Shown: in pieces, positions 9,682 to 19,700 of the stretch
Position numbering within the stretch: the first letter of the stretch is position 1
How the letters are laid out: each line of letters starts with the position of its first letter
Source of the DNA: Phoronis australis
Lineage: Eukaryota; Phoronida; Phoronidae
DNA: 25,708 bases
Assembly (NCBI GenBank): GCA_002633005.1
Contig: NMRA01001261.1
Coordinates: 7,509 to 33,216 of the forward strand
Reading direction: 5' to 3'
The notes under the pieces: generated by a model
Told to the model about the DNA's origin: nothing
Database searches by the model: none
What the model saw: the letters and a program-made list of their open reading frames with translations, nothing else
Translations under genes and position numbers: made by a program

Positions 9682-11040
9682 ATGCTTAGGCGGACGACTA
9701 TAGGGTTTCGGAGTGTATACCATGCTCACTCAAGTACTGAAGGTCCCCTTCATTCAAGTTTTCATCTGGGAAGGTTGGGTGAAAACAGAAGAGATGACAA
9801 TATCGATGACAGTTGTAACACCATATATAAATGTTACCGTTCTCCAACGTTATCACGAACCCTGCCTTTTTCAGTTCTTGTTCCTGGATTCAGAAGTAGC
9901 CCTGAACCATAGGCAAAAAAGACATACTACGAAAAAGAAACAAATTGTGAAAATCATCGCCTTCGTGTGATTACGTGTTGCTGTCGCCAGACTGTTGTTC
10001 CCGTTCCCAACATCAATGTCGGAAATCGACGTTACAAATGATGGAAACTTGTGTCCTTTGTTTCTAACTTTTAACCCATTTTTTAAGAAAGGGGTGTACT
10101 GATTTTGTCAAACGTTGATAGAGCATAACTTGGTTTTTACAATGCATTAATTGTGTTGAATGCATTCATATTAGGTGGCTTCATTGATTTGATCAGAAAA
10201 TAAACTAAATGCAACACAATAAAGCTTTGAAAATAAATAGAACAGTAAAACAGGACTCCCTAAAAATCGAGCTGATTTCGAAAACTTTGCGCCATTGGTG
10301 ATCTGATTGGTTCATGCATTTACGGCGGGAAAATAATAGACAAAGTATCGTGCAAGTGTGCACTGTAGCAACACTTTGTATCTTATTCCTACTTGGCCAA
10401 TCTGTTGTTACAGTAAATTTCCTTATTTATGCCCATCCTGATTTGACTGCAACTTGAGCTTGTTGGGTTCTATCATATATTGGGTTGGCATTGGTACCCA
10501 CGTGATGCTTACTCAAATGGGCTTCATTTTACCGAGTATTTCAAATTGAGGTGAAGTAAATAAACAAAGTGGATGATTATCACCACCAGAATTTCATCAT
10601 TAGTATCTTTTGCCGGGTGCTCAAATTTTCTCTGAGACTAGGGATTGTCAGATTTGTAAGGTAGAAGTGTTTCGCTGGATTTCCAGGTCTGTGGCGTTAT
10701 TTATACCGGACCAAAATTAAAACAACAGACCTTTGTTTAAATCAGTAGCTGCATGATACACATTTATTAGACGTGCGCAGGCATTGCACATTAATATATA
10801 GTTAAACCAAGCTGAGGAGCTTGAAACCTGATTCAAGGCAATTTTTGGCAGTGGTATTTTCTGAAAAATGCTCGTAAGTCGACAACAAAGTTTGATAGCA
10901 ATGCACTGCAGCTTTGTAGAAACGCTGTTCATAGGTTACAGATGTGTCACAGAGCGTAACTTTGATGAATTCTAGCTTACGATTTCACCTGTTTCGGAGA
11001 CCGGGTTTCAACCACTTTTGGGCTATAATAATGCCCCCTT
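9682..11040. other. unassigned non-coding stretch
   Basis: Overlapping frames at 9682-9912 and 9713-9970 encode 76 and 85 residues with no family resemblance that I can see. They lack splice signals that would join them to other coding sequence. The rest (9971-11040) is AT-rich with scattered stops. I see no RNA gene or clear repeat. Confidence 0.4.
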
Positions 11041-11067
11041 CCTGAAGCGGATTTTTCTAAGCACCCT

Positions 11068-11095
11068 GGCCGCTTATTAGGGCGCATACGGTAAT
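11068..11095. mobile_element. possible transposon terminus
   Basis: GGCCGCTTATTAGGGCGCAT then ACGGTAAT resembles a GC-rich terminal motif that I recall as common at the ends of short interspersed DNA elements in marine invertebrate genomes. No partner end was located nearby, so the call rests on motif memory only. Confidence 0.22.
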
Positions 11096-11319
11096 ATTTC
11101 AGAAGGGCAATACTTAGTGTCCTTTATGCACGGGATCCTTGTATTACATTAGGAGTGGGATTGGCTCATCATGTACCCTACAGGTGGCATCGCCTTCGTA
11201 TATAGTCTTATTGCTGAAACAACTGCCATTCACGTTGACACAAGAAGTAAGCTTTTCTTCTCAAAGCCGATTATGGGGTCTTCGGATGGTATGGGAGCTA
11301 ATTCTTTTGCATTTCGCGT

Positions 11320-11343
11320 GTGTGGCCGAACAACCGGCCACAC
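11320..11343. other. perfect 9-bp hairpin
   Basis: GTGTGGCCG (11320-11328), loop AACAAC, then CGGCCACAC (11335-11343). It is GC-rich and sits inside a 63-codon plus-strand ORF (11171-11362) with no recognisable similarity. No T-run follows, and its role is unknown. Confidence 0.45.
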
Positions 11344-11372
11344 AGTAGCCGACCATAATTAGCAGATGACGT

Positions 11373-11640
11373 ACTTGCCGGAAGTTGCACCAGAAAATTT
11401 AGCCAGGTGTCGCCAGTGAATAATGACGCAAGGGCTTAATGCGTAACTTCACAGATTTCGTCCATTGAAAGTATACGGAGTTGGCGGTCCATGTACTATA
11501 GTCTATGATTTTACGTTGCTAGACCTCTCTTAAAATGTAAGAAGTTGTTACAAGGTTACAATTTACGTCGAATGCGCATGCGAGAAATGTCCAATTGTTA
11601 CATTTTACGAAAGCGACGTCGTATTTCATGACTGAGTTTG
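11373..11640 (+). repeat. diverged repeat, inverted partner of 7785-7965
   Basis: It shares, in order, CCGGAAGTTGCACCAGAAAA, CTATAGTCTATGATTTTACG, a GTTGTTAC block and CAATTGTTACATTTTACG with the minus strand of 7785-7965. This copy carries about 75 additional bases in its first half. It is probably a decayed short DNA transposon; termini are not defined. Confidence 0.5.
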
Positions 11641-11814
11641 CGTGGTATTTGTCACAAAGAAAAACGGTTCACACGCTTTACGTCTTCTTTGTCGGATTGT
11701 ATGAATGAAATCCTGCCAAATGTGCCAGCTCGAATTTATAGATTTGTCCCTATGTGCTTTTCATTGTTTCTAAAACGAATAGTTTGTTGGTATAGTCAAA
11801 AATGTTCCCCGTGC

Positions 11815-11941
11815 CAGGAGCAGATGCCAGATTTTGAGTTAGAGGGTGCCAGAGCAGAGTATTGGCCTGGATTTTTCCTGTCAGACATTCGCACCCGGCC
11901 CCGAACTGCCAAATGCAATCTGGAATGATTTTAGGGTGGCC
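11815..11941 (+). mobile_element. hAT-like short element, right-truncated
   Basis: The left end, CAGGAGCAGATGCCAG then ATTTTGAGTT, matches the 22373 copy (CAGGGGCGTATCCAGG, ATTTAGAGTT). The shared core follows: GTCAGACATTCGCA, CCCGAACTGCCAAATG and ATCTGGAATGATTTTAGGG. The expected right terminus (TAAATCCGCCACTG) is missing. A 96-codon frame running through it comes from the repeat and is not a gene. Confidence 0.7.
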
Positions 11942-12143
11942 GAAGCTCATCATCTGTCATGATCAGTTTCATAAGAAATGTCAAATTTCAATATGATCAT
12001 GCAAGACTCTAGTGGGTAGAAAGAGTGGACGCTTTATCGTCCACTAGCGTGTCGGATTTGCCTAACATATGAATTTCGACCTCTTTTTCCCAATGATTAG
12101 CAAAACCACCCTTAACGATATGGCTTTGTGGAAAGGTGGAATT

Positions 12144-12310
12144 CAGATAGATTCGGAATTTTGAGTTTGGGGGAACAAGGGCAGAGAATTATTCAGGATT
12201 TTGCCCGTCAGATATCGCAACCCCGAACTGCCTAGTATGGAATCTGGAATAATTTTAAGGGGGGGGCATGGCCCCTTGCCCCCCCCCCCCNTCCCCTAAA
12301 TCCGCCACTG
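12144..12310 (+). mobile_element. hAT-like short element, near full length
   Basis: This has the same core as the 11815 and 22373 copies (GTCAGATATCGCA, CCCCGAACTGCC, GGAATCTGGAATAATTTTAAG). It ends with CCCCTAAATCCGCCACTG at 12310; the left end is eroded (CAGATAGATTCGGAATTTTG). A single undetermined base (n, 12291) sits in its C-run. No target-site duplication was seen. It lies 200 bp downstream of a same-strand truncated copy. Confidence 0.75.
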
Positions 12311-12922
12311 GCATTTGTTTTGTACAAGCTCTTGGTTTTGCTCAAAATGTGTCACATTGGGATCAAAAACACGTTTGGCCCATTCGCGATATGGACTACT
12401 GCCTACGAATCCGTCGGGACAAACTTGTACGGCCTTATACCCCGCTTTATTCTAGATCTCAGGCAGGCCCTCAAGAACAGACTGGAACTCAAGTTCGGCA
12501 GTGCATATCCCAGGCAGTTGCTATCACATACCCCCAAAGTCTAACCAACGCAGGACTGAGCTCATTTCAGAAAACGGAGGACCGAAATAGTAACGCTAAA
12601 ACAACCTTCGTTCCTCTCGGGTCGTCATGTAAAGTGGACAAGTTACCAGCACGAATTGCCAAGTTTTTACCAACCACCTTATTGTGTTTGACTAACCTCA
12701 CCGGAATGGGCTCTTCTGGGTCGACGACCTAGAATTTATCTTGCCCACTAATCAGGGCGCGAATTCAGATTTCCACGGTACATCATGTATCGTCGCCAGC
12801 TGGCAGGAAGGCAAGTGACCTTCAAGGGAACCGGAAAGCATAAAGCTATTTACAGGCTGGGATCGAGGACGTAGTCAAGCCGCTGGCAGTTATCTCTCCG
12901 CGGCGGATAGGTTGCTGTCTTT
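12311..12922. other. unassigned region upstream of the FN3 gene
   Basis: A frame open from within the preceding mobile element to 12732 (154 codons) and an overlapping 74-codon frame (12320-12544) show no similarity I recognise, and the longer one starts inside repeat DNA. The last 190 bp (12733-12922) are more CpG-rich and may contain the promoter or 5' leader of the gene at 12923. I see no TATA box. Confidence 0.35.
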
Positions 12923-13570
12923 ATGGAGAACCTTTACTGCTCCTTTGCTCGTTTTATTTTCATCGTATTTTGTCTTCATTCCTGCCACAACCATCTAGCA
13001 GTTCAGCTAGCCACGGCGCCAGCCGTGAAGGGAACGTCAATAGTGTTGAGTGTTCTTTCTGATACTGACATAACAATACTTTTTGACAAGCCTCAGAACC
13101 AAACTGTCATCGACCATTATGAGCTGATTTGTGTGAAGTATACTGCAGGACACTTTCCTACGGGAGACAGAGTGGTCTTAAAAGCCAACGCAACGGATAG
13201 AAACATAAGCGTTTCTTACTGGGAAACCATGACTGTGTCTGAAATCCAGTTGCTTGGGACACTGGTTCCAGAAACTCACTACAAGTTTTTTCTGAAGACT
13301 GTAGCGACAGGAGGGCACAACGACAGTGCAGAGGTCGAAATACCGCCAGGAATAGTGCGTACCCGTGAAACACTCGCCACACTTGATTGCTGGGATAGCA
13401 TACGTGCAGGGATACAGTTCACTGGACTGCTTTTGGCGATGGTTACAGCGGTGTATGTGCTAAGCCAGGTTTGTTTGGACTGGTTCTGCGATAACCGCCG
13501 TTACTATATGATTTGGACAGACTATGGAGTTATAGACCAACATGAAGGAGTTAATAAACTGCAATGTTGA
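12923..13570 (+). CDS. type I membrane protein with one FN3-like domain
   Basis: The 215-codon ORF is uninterrupted and has a clear membrane-protein layout. Residues 8-26 (FARFIFIVFCLHSCHNHLA) form a signal peptide. Residues about 37-146 look like a single fibronectin type III sandwich: TSIVLSVLSDTDITILFD, DHYELICVKY, and the characteristic late strands LLGTLVPETHYKFFLKTV. Residues 163-184 form one hydrophobic helix (GIQFTGLLLAMVTAVYVL), followed by a 30-residue cytosolic tail with CDNRRYYMIW. N-glycosylation sequons occur at N59, N89, N94 and N133, all on the predicted outer side. I infer a cell-surface adhesion or receptor-like protein; no enzyme or signalling domain is present. The ATG has G at +4 but no purine at -3. 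It may be a single-exon gene or the last exon of a longer one. No canonical AATAAA was seen soon after the stop. I do not recognise a named family. Confidence 0.7.
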   Translation: MENLYCSFARFIFIVFCLHSCHNHLAVQLATAPAVKGTSIVLSVLSDTDITILFDKPQNQTVIDHYELICVKYTAGHFPTGDRVVLKANATDRNISVSYWETMTVSEIQLLGTLVPETHYKFFLKTVATGGHNDSAEVEIPPGIVRTRETLATLDCWDSIRAGIQFTGLLLAMVTAVYVLSQVCLDWFCDNRRYYMIWTDYGVIDQHEGVNKLQC

Positions 13571-14892
13571 CCTCTATTATGGCGACGCCGTTTCATTTCT
13601 CGCTTTCTTGAAGTTGCAATTACTTCATAGACATGCGCCAGCCTGTCTCAGTCTTAGAACGGCTAACTCGACGTTAATCACTTGATGTTCATGTACATCC
13701 AATATTACTCATGTGATAATGAAATTTTACAGTTTACATTACACAATTGAGACAACGAAATACACCCGAGACGCTGGCAAACCTACATGCTATGTAGCAT
13801 GTGTGCAGATGTTCTGGCTTAATTTGTGGGTCAGCGCATTAACATTGATACGATACTCATTTATTACGTCATGTATGAACTTGGACAGCTGACTACTGAT
13901 ACGCTACTAGTATTCATTTAGTACATAGTAAGTAAGAAAGTAAAATGTTTATTTGACATCAGTATAATTAGGTTAACAGCAAAACATTAGAACTAGTGCT
14001 ATAGTGACAGATATAAATGAGAAATTACTATGTACAAAAAGAGCCAGAAGGGTTATGTAAAGAAAGTATACAAACATGCATGACTTATCAAGCATCAAAA
14101 GACAGTATTTGACCACGTAGGCACTGTTGGCATTCACAAGCTTGGCGTACATAGCGACTTAACTCATTAATATCTTGGCAACATCTTATACATTCCCATG
14201 CACGCACCCTGCAGCCTAAAAAAAATTGATAGTTCCTGGCGTTTTAGTGAACTTCTGTCTCGACGTTCTCTACTTTTGTTTTAGTGATGGGGACCCGTTG
14301 CCCCCGAGCCCGAGCGCAAGCTTTTGTCTGGTTGGACAACATGCAGGCCAATTATCTACCAGACTTTATAATTACCGACCACGTTAGACCGGCAGCCCAG
14401 AGCACTTAGCATAGGTGAACGAGTTAGATTAGTTATTCGAGATACCAGCTAAAACTGATTTAAAAGGAACAACAGTAATGCAGTGAACACCGGAAGACCC
14501 ATGACAGACAAATTGCACTCTGGAAAGGGTTCGTGAGAAACCCCAAACGGACCCCCAAAAATGAGCTAGCTCGTTCACATTCCGGCCAACCCGCGATCAA
14601 GAACGCCAAGAAGGCGATCGAGAACCAAACTTGGCGCGAGAAGCGAAGCCACGCAAGGTGAAAAATTGATGAATTTTCATTGATTTTACTTCCAATGTGA
14701 AAACAGAGACATGAGTTCAAGACGTAACATATTGAGGAAGAAGGGCAGGTGAACGTTTAGGCTAGTGTCTCTTCCAATTGTTGGAGAAAACCGAGGCACC
14801 GCTTGAGCCGAAGGTGATTTGTATGTCATTTTGGCAAATTGTGGTTATTTTCGGCACTATATCAATACTAAATTGACCATGAAGTGATTATA
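13571..14892. other. intergenic, no gene seen
   Basis: The first part is the likely 3' region of the FN3 gene. A minus-strand 86-codon frame at 14460-14720 shows no family resemblance. A perfect short palindrome, ACATGCTA, TG, TAGCATGT (13785-13802), is the only clear structure. Confidence 0.4.
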
Positions 14893-15346
14893 CAGGGATC
14901 AACAATATTGTAGCATTTCTATAATAATATTAATCTTTTATCACACATACCTCAAAATTGGTCATACAACAAGATATGAAATACTGCTTTACGGAAATCA
15001 ACATTACAAACCCATTTCCTACGAATTACTTTTGGAATATATTAGACTAAATCATCACTGAATCGTGGACAATGTATTTCGGACTGGTTGATAGTATAAA
15101 AGTCTCTCAAAGAAATCAACAAGATGAAAGCAATTTCTACAATAATCATAGACATATATTTTCTTTTAAAATACTAATAGGTCAAAACAAGTAAGTACTA
15201 AGTGTTAGTATGGTCACTTAAATCTACCTAAACACCACAAAAATGCACTGGTTCTGTTTAAAGATCCGGTTGAAAAAACACATAGAATGAAACTTGAGGA
15301 AAAAGGTTCAAAACAAACCGTCAAAATAATATCACATCAGACAACT
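14893..15346 (-). repeat. AT-rich repeat, inverted partner of 255-716
   Basis: Its reverse complement aligns along its length with 255-716. In this copy it lies downstream, in LINE sense, of the reverse-transcriptase remnant at 15830-16558, the same order as 1-88 then 255-716. This fits a LINE 3' untranslated region, though a separate repeat inserted next to two LINE copies cannot be excluded. Confidence 0.78.
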
Positions 15347-15829
15347 GCCAACCATAACTCTGCAAATCTGAATAAACTATGACAGTGATTTAACAACCTT
15401 CACTACTGGACTTAATAATTTCATTGTAGCAGATGAGGCCGGCGAAGCCCTCGGACAGGTTTGCAAGAATGGACGATCTCGCCTTCTGTCACGGTCCTCG
15501 CTGGGTGTGGACGTAGAGCGAACGGCGTGGAACTGGCTGGCAGGCGATGTTGTTCTTCTTCTTTGATGAGACGTTGGCTGGATGGCAACAGCATTGTTGA
15601 CTTCTTTGACGCGCATGAGGCTGGCTTAGTGGCAACAGCTTTTTTGCTTGTCCTGGATGTCTTTATACTGCCTCGTCGGGACAGTTTGACTCACATAAAG
15701 CCGGCTTAATGGCAACAGCAATCATGTTTGTCCTTGGTTGTCTTTACACTGCCCCGTCGGGACAGTTACCAGTTGAGCAGGGCCAGAACCCATGGTGCTC
15801 CTGGAACAGGCTTGTCACGGAAATGTGGC
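15347..15829 (-). mobile_element. probable 3' part of the LINE, non-coding
   Basis: It lies between the end of the reverse-transcriptase frame and the AT-rich repeat. It contains two similar plus-strand blocks near 15610-15680 and 15690-15765 (GCTGGCTTAGTGGCAACAGC, then GTCGGGACAG, against GCCGGCTTAATGGCAACAGC, then GTCGGGACAG), so it includes a duplicated segment of about 75 bp. The counterpart copy at 89-254 lacks all of this. Confidence 0.5.
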
Positions 15830-16558
15830 TTAGCGGTGGCAGTATGCATTCCGACGAGCTCGTTTACGGTAGGCTACGCCTGTAGTAGGGCCTATGTTGG
15901 TTGGGAAAATCTGGGCAGTTCTCAGCGCCCAGTTGTGCATTCTCTGTAGTTTTTGAATTGTGGAAGAAGCACAGGTTGAAATATCGATCGAATCATATTC
16001 GAACAGGGGCCTGGTGAACATTTTGTAGATCAGCAGTAGGCAGTCGCTCCAAGCGCCCCACCCTGTGCCCTTGAATCAATACTGGCCTAAGCTTGACTCT
16101 GGTTGTGGAGGCTGACGGTCACCGTGACACACGCGTGCGACGTGAGATCGTAACGTGAGTCTTTCATCTAGGGTTACCCCTAGCAGACGGTGGCCTCTGC
16201 TTTTGGTGTGAGCCTGACACCCGTAATGAAAGACTGAACGGTCGTAGTTTGCGTTTGCGGTGGAACAGGATGACCTGTGATTTTGCAGCATTGAGTTTGA
16301 TGCGCCACTGAGATAGAGCACCAGTCCTCCAGTTTTGATAATGCCCGCTGGAGGCGTGCTTGGACAACTGTCTCTTGTTTGTCACTTGTCGGCGAACAGG
16401 GATATCTGGACTTTGTCCCTTGGGTGAACTGATAGGTCCGTCGNGGGGGGGGCTCAGATCCAATTTCAAGTGTCAAATTCGGAACACGGCTCAATCGTAA
16501 CGGAACTATGGCTAAGTATAGGCAAGGAGCCTAGTACACTCCTTGGTATTGGCTCTCC
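15830..16558 (-). pseudogene. LINE (Jockey/CR1-like) reverse transcriptase, C-terminal part, broken
   Basis: The minus strand encodes the end of a non-LTR reverse transcriptase in several frames. In order: DLSVHPRDKVQISLFAD (palm, running into the catalytic FADD site), VVQARLQRALSKLEDWC, QWRIKLNAAKSQVILFHRKR, LLGVTLDERLTLRSHV, then LLLIYKMFTRPLFEYDSI and IQKLQRMHNWALRT. Each piece matches the expected order of palm and thumb motifs. The frame shifts at least three times, and the FADD box reads FADK followed by a stop, so the enzyme is dead. Endonuclease and the N-terminal half are absent. An undetermined base (n) lies at 16444. The upstream 16444-16558 part is the inverted match of 1-88. The clade is assigned by motif style only. 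Confidence 0.8.
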
Positions 16559-16971
16559 CGCGATATCCCAGGCGACCGGCAGTGGCGCTGTGCACTACGA
16601 CTCCGTTTCCGTCGTCTGCTTCACTGTGGAATGAAGAAAATTACTTCATTTTTTAAAGAAAATAGAATCTGAGTGACGATGAAAAAACAGAAGCTGATGG
16701 TAAGATGTGAATTTTAGTCGATGCCTTAGTGAATCACTCAGGAACTCATATTTCTCTCTTTGTCAAACCTTAAGACGATTTCCAAACCAATCGCGTCATT
16801 AATGCCAACACAAAATAACGGATTTGGTCTTTTGGGCAATTGACTATACGAACTGATTGCACAAAATATAAAAAGTGTAATAAACATTACAAAAAGAAGT
16901 AGGTTTCGCACGCAAACGCTGTGAACCATAAACAAGTAGGTCTCTCAGTATCAAATTATGAGTGAAATTCA

Positions 16972-17036
16972 GTCGTGGTGGTGCAGTGGCAAGGTTTCCC
17001 CTAAAGCATCCCTGGCGGTGCTGAGACGCGATCCAT
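16972..17036 (+). other. possible tRNA-like (SINE) promoter fragment
   Basis: TGGTGCAGTGGCAAGG resembles a polymerase III A box (TRGYNNAGTGG). AGACGCGATCC, some 35-40 bp later, is a weak B-box match. The segment does not fold into a convincing tRNA cloverleaf. A decayed SINE head is possible. The surrounding stretches 16559-16971 and 17037-17732 show nothing else. Confidence 0.22.
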
Positions 17037-17732
17037 GAGCGCTTTGCGTTGGTCTTCTGGCAACAGTTACATGTAGTGGTTTAAAACAAAATTTGATTTG
17101 GGGGCTGAATGCGGCTTTCTATTTAGAGCACTTTTAGGAAACTTCTTTGATGAACTACGCTCTAGAAAAAAGTGTAGGTTGTTACTGTATGTTTGTAATA
17201 AAGTATTTTTTTAGGAAATTGTCTGCCGCATTGAGTGACTAGGACACAAAAGTTAACCACGTGTTTTTGCCTTTGGGTTTCTTTTATGCAAACGGTGTTT
17301 CTGACACACATCCAAACTTTGACGCTGGCTGTCAACTGTTAATGTTCACCACTTCCTGCAAGGGGGGAGGGGTCGATATCCTGAGGGGAACCTGTGCTAG
17401 ACACCGTACAGGTTTCCGGATAGCCGACGGAGTTTATCCGCTTCTGGTTCATCCATTACATGTATTTAGAAATTGTTTTCAGTCGCATAAAGTAACCTAT
17501 GCATTAACATTATACTTTTAACATTAAAATATAAAAACATACACTGAAACCGATTTTCTCTCACTAAGTACCGCGCTCTCAGCTCCACCAACTTGGTTTC
17601 GCGTAGTCCATTTCCCATAAATTAATACAAAGTTTCTATATGATTATGTTTTCAAAACTGACCCGCGCAAGCGAAATAAGTCCTCGTAATACCGGCAACT
17701 GAAGGCTTATGATCAAAGCCGTTACTCCTCCT

Positions 17733-18068
17733 GGGCCCGAATCTAATCTTAGTACTCGAAACGAACGCGAAATTGTTTTTGGCCACTTTTGCACGAGCCC
17801 AAGATAAGTGTTTATCAGACTGTGATCGAATACATTATAGTTAACGCATATGAGTTTCTAGTCCAAGTTTGCACTTGATGACCCTTACATTCGTGCTACA
17901 GACGCGAACTTTTAGCTTTAATGTTGCAAATTGGGACTAAAAATTGTCCACGTAAGTCATTATGCACTCAAGCATAGAATAATTATAGACACTTATCTTG
18001 AATTCGCACAAAAGTAGAGTAGAAAATGCCAAACACTATTTCGAGTAAATAGATTAGAACCTGGGCCC
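17733..18068. mobile_element. fold-back element, copy 1
   Basis: The left arm (17733-17884) and right arm (17915-18068) are imperfect inverted repeats of about 150 bp around a 30-bp loop. Matching blocks include GGGCCC at both tips, TACTCGAAA, ACTTTTG, CAAGATAAGTGT, and TAGTCC followed by TTTGCA near the loop. The arms occupy nearly the whole element and there is no coding capacity. The same arms recur at 18100-18428 and 25095-25440. Confidence 0.7.
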
Positions 18069-18099
18069 TTGACAGCACTCTCTTCTACTAGTTCTGAGG

Positions 18100-18428
18100 C
18101 CGGGGTCTCAGTGTCTGATCCTCGAAATCAAAAGTCGCGATTTTTGAGACATTCTAGACTTCTGTGCAAACACCAGGTAAGTGGCCATAATCCTGCGCTT
18201 GAGTTCATTACGGTTTTTGAGAGTCCAAATTCCAAAATCTGGTAAAAGCTTGAAATTTCGGCTTCACAGTCGAACCTAGACCTTCAATGCTGGATTAGAC
18301 AACGGAGTCGCGTAGTAAACTACATTGTACTCAAGTACAGAACAATAGGCATTCAACTTGAGTTTGTTCTACGGAAAATATAAAACATAATTTTGATTTC
18401 GAGCACAAAGATGAAATCTCGAGCCCGG
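18100..18428. mobile_element. fold-back element, copy 2
   Basis: The left arm (about 18100-18244) contains CTCGAAATCAAAAG, TGTGCAAAC and TTGAGTTCATTACG. The right arm (18281-18428), read in reverse, contains CTCGAAATCAAAAT, ACAAACTCAAG, TTGAGTACAATG and TGTCTAATCC. It begins only about 31 bp after copy 1, so the two form a near-tandem pair. The arms are more diverged from each other than those of copy 1. Confidence 0.6.
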
Positions 18429-18649
18429 TACTCTCCCATTACACTCATCCCATGTCAGATACTGAAACTCGTGGAGTGCCTAACTAAACCCAGCAATCCC
18501 AGTCGAGGCATATCATATACACTTAAGTTTCTCCAGATTAAAACGGGCTATCGCCGCCCGACCAGTATTAAACAAGTCTCCCGTTGATGACTGTGATAAC
18601 CGACGTCCGTGACACTGAGAAATTTTTTGCCCTGATGTAGGTGTATTAG

Positions 18650-18671
18650 GCAGGGGGCAATAACCCCCTGC
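18650..18671. other. perfect GC hairpin
   Basis: GCAGGGGG (18650-18657), loop CAATAA, then CCCCCTGC (18664-18671). G- and C-runs like this are typical of the middle of the hAT-like short elements here, one of which starts 140 bp downstream, but the flanks do not match that family. Confidence 0.5.
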
Positions 18672-18812
18672 CCCCCGCGGACAAAAACTGCGCGCTAACT
18701 CGGGAGAAACGAAGACAAATCTAGAAGCGCTACATATATCCAATGGGAAAACGCGGGGAAGACATTACAGAACATCATGGTGAACAGCGTGGACAGGGAA
18801 GTCATTTTGTAT

Positions 18813-18939
18813 CAGTGGCGGATTTAAATGGGGGGCATGCCCCAAACTCTCCCAGATTCCACATGGCAGTTCGGGGATACGGACGCGCCGAATACTCTGC
18901 CCAGCTCCCCCCTTACTAAAAATCCTGGACCTGTCCCTG
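18813..18939 (-). mobile_element. hAT-like short element, with TGTAT flanking repeats
   Basis: It starts CAGTGGCGGATTTAAATGGG and ends AATCCTGGACCTGTCCCTG. The inner core (CCCAGATTCCACATGGCAGT, then TCGGGGATACG) is the reverse complement of the core in the copies at 12144 and 22373. The five bases TGTAT occur directly on both sides (18808-18812 and 18940-18944). hAT elements normally make 8-bp duplications, so either the repeat is partly eroded, the superfamily is another one, or the match is chance. Confidence 0.75.
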
Positions 18940-18944
18940 TGTAT

Positions 18945-19601
18945 GGAGATAGATTGAAGGGGCTTGATTTAGACCAAATACCATTCCACGTTGGAATATG
19001 AGAGATACCTAATTTGAGAGTACTACGTCCAATTCGATTTTCGTTTTTAGCCGGATGATAAACACGGCAAACTGAGGCTTTACAGTAAGTGACAATTCTG
19101 TCCGTGCAGTTAAGCGGACAGAAGCAACAATTCTAGTAGTGTTTGCACGATGCTACATTTTCGCATCACTTGATGCAATTTGAGTTGCATCACAAAGTAA
19201 TTCAAAAACGTACTTCGCCATGATTAGGTGGCCAAGAACAAAAATCGGTCTCTTACTTTCATAAAATCAGCCTCATACTAATACTCCTTAGTGACAGGAT
19301 TCTATTTCCGTTAGCGAGAGGACACCGAAACTATCAGAAAATGCTTCCCAACAACTCTAAAACTGCCTATTCGAAAATGGCATATGTACGCATTGCTTGT
19401 AACTCTATTTGGTAAGCGAAGCAGAACCCTCTTAAAGACAGGAATATTAGGAGATCAGTTGTATTCGTTTTTAGACAGTTAAAGAGTGATATGCAACTTT
19501 AAGCTAAGGAAGATGTATGTTGAGTTGGACGCACGTTTAATTGTTGATCGTACCCGAATCAGTGAAAAAATCGCTGATAACAGTATGGTAGTTAAATAGG
19601 G
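18945..19601. other. no gene seen
   Basis: AT-rich DNA with stops in all frames; I find no RNA gene or repeat here. Confidence 0.4.
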
Positions 19602-19700
19602 TAAAATCTCACAAATTTAGGACACGATATGGCCGACAAGTGAAATTTTATGTTTTCATTCTTCAATAAAAGATAAACAGCACCAAATAAATGTTATACC
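19602..19700 (+). repeat. dispersed repeat, direct partner of 22024-22110
   Basis: AAAATCTCACAAAT, ATATGGCCGACAAGTGAAAT, TTTTATG and CACCAAATAAATG align with AAGATCTCACCAAT, ACATGGCTGATGAGTGAAAT, CTTATTTTC and GGACCAAATTAATG at the second site. Similarity may extend further downstream. The family is not recognised. Confidence 0.5.

Noticed and set aside
11638-11928. 96-codon plus-strand frame
   Set aside because: About 40 percent of it is translated hAT-like element, so it is not a gene.
12268-12732. 154-codon plus-strand frame
   Set aside because: It starts inside a transposon terminus and contains an undetermined base; no similarity was recognised.
16972-17036. Genuine tRNA gene
   Set aside because: The A-box-like motif is fair but the B box is poor and no cloverleaf could be drawn; kept only as a weak SINE-like call.
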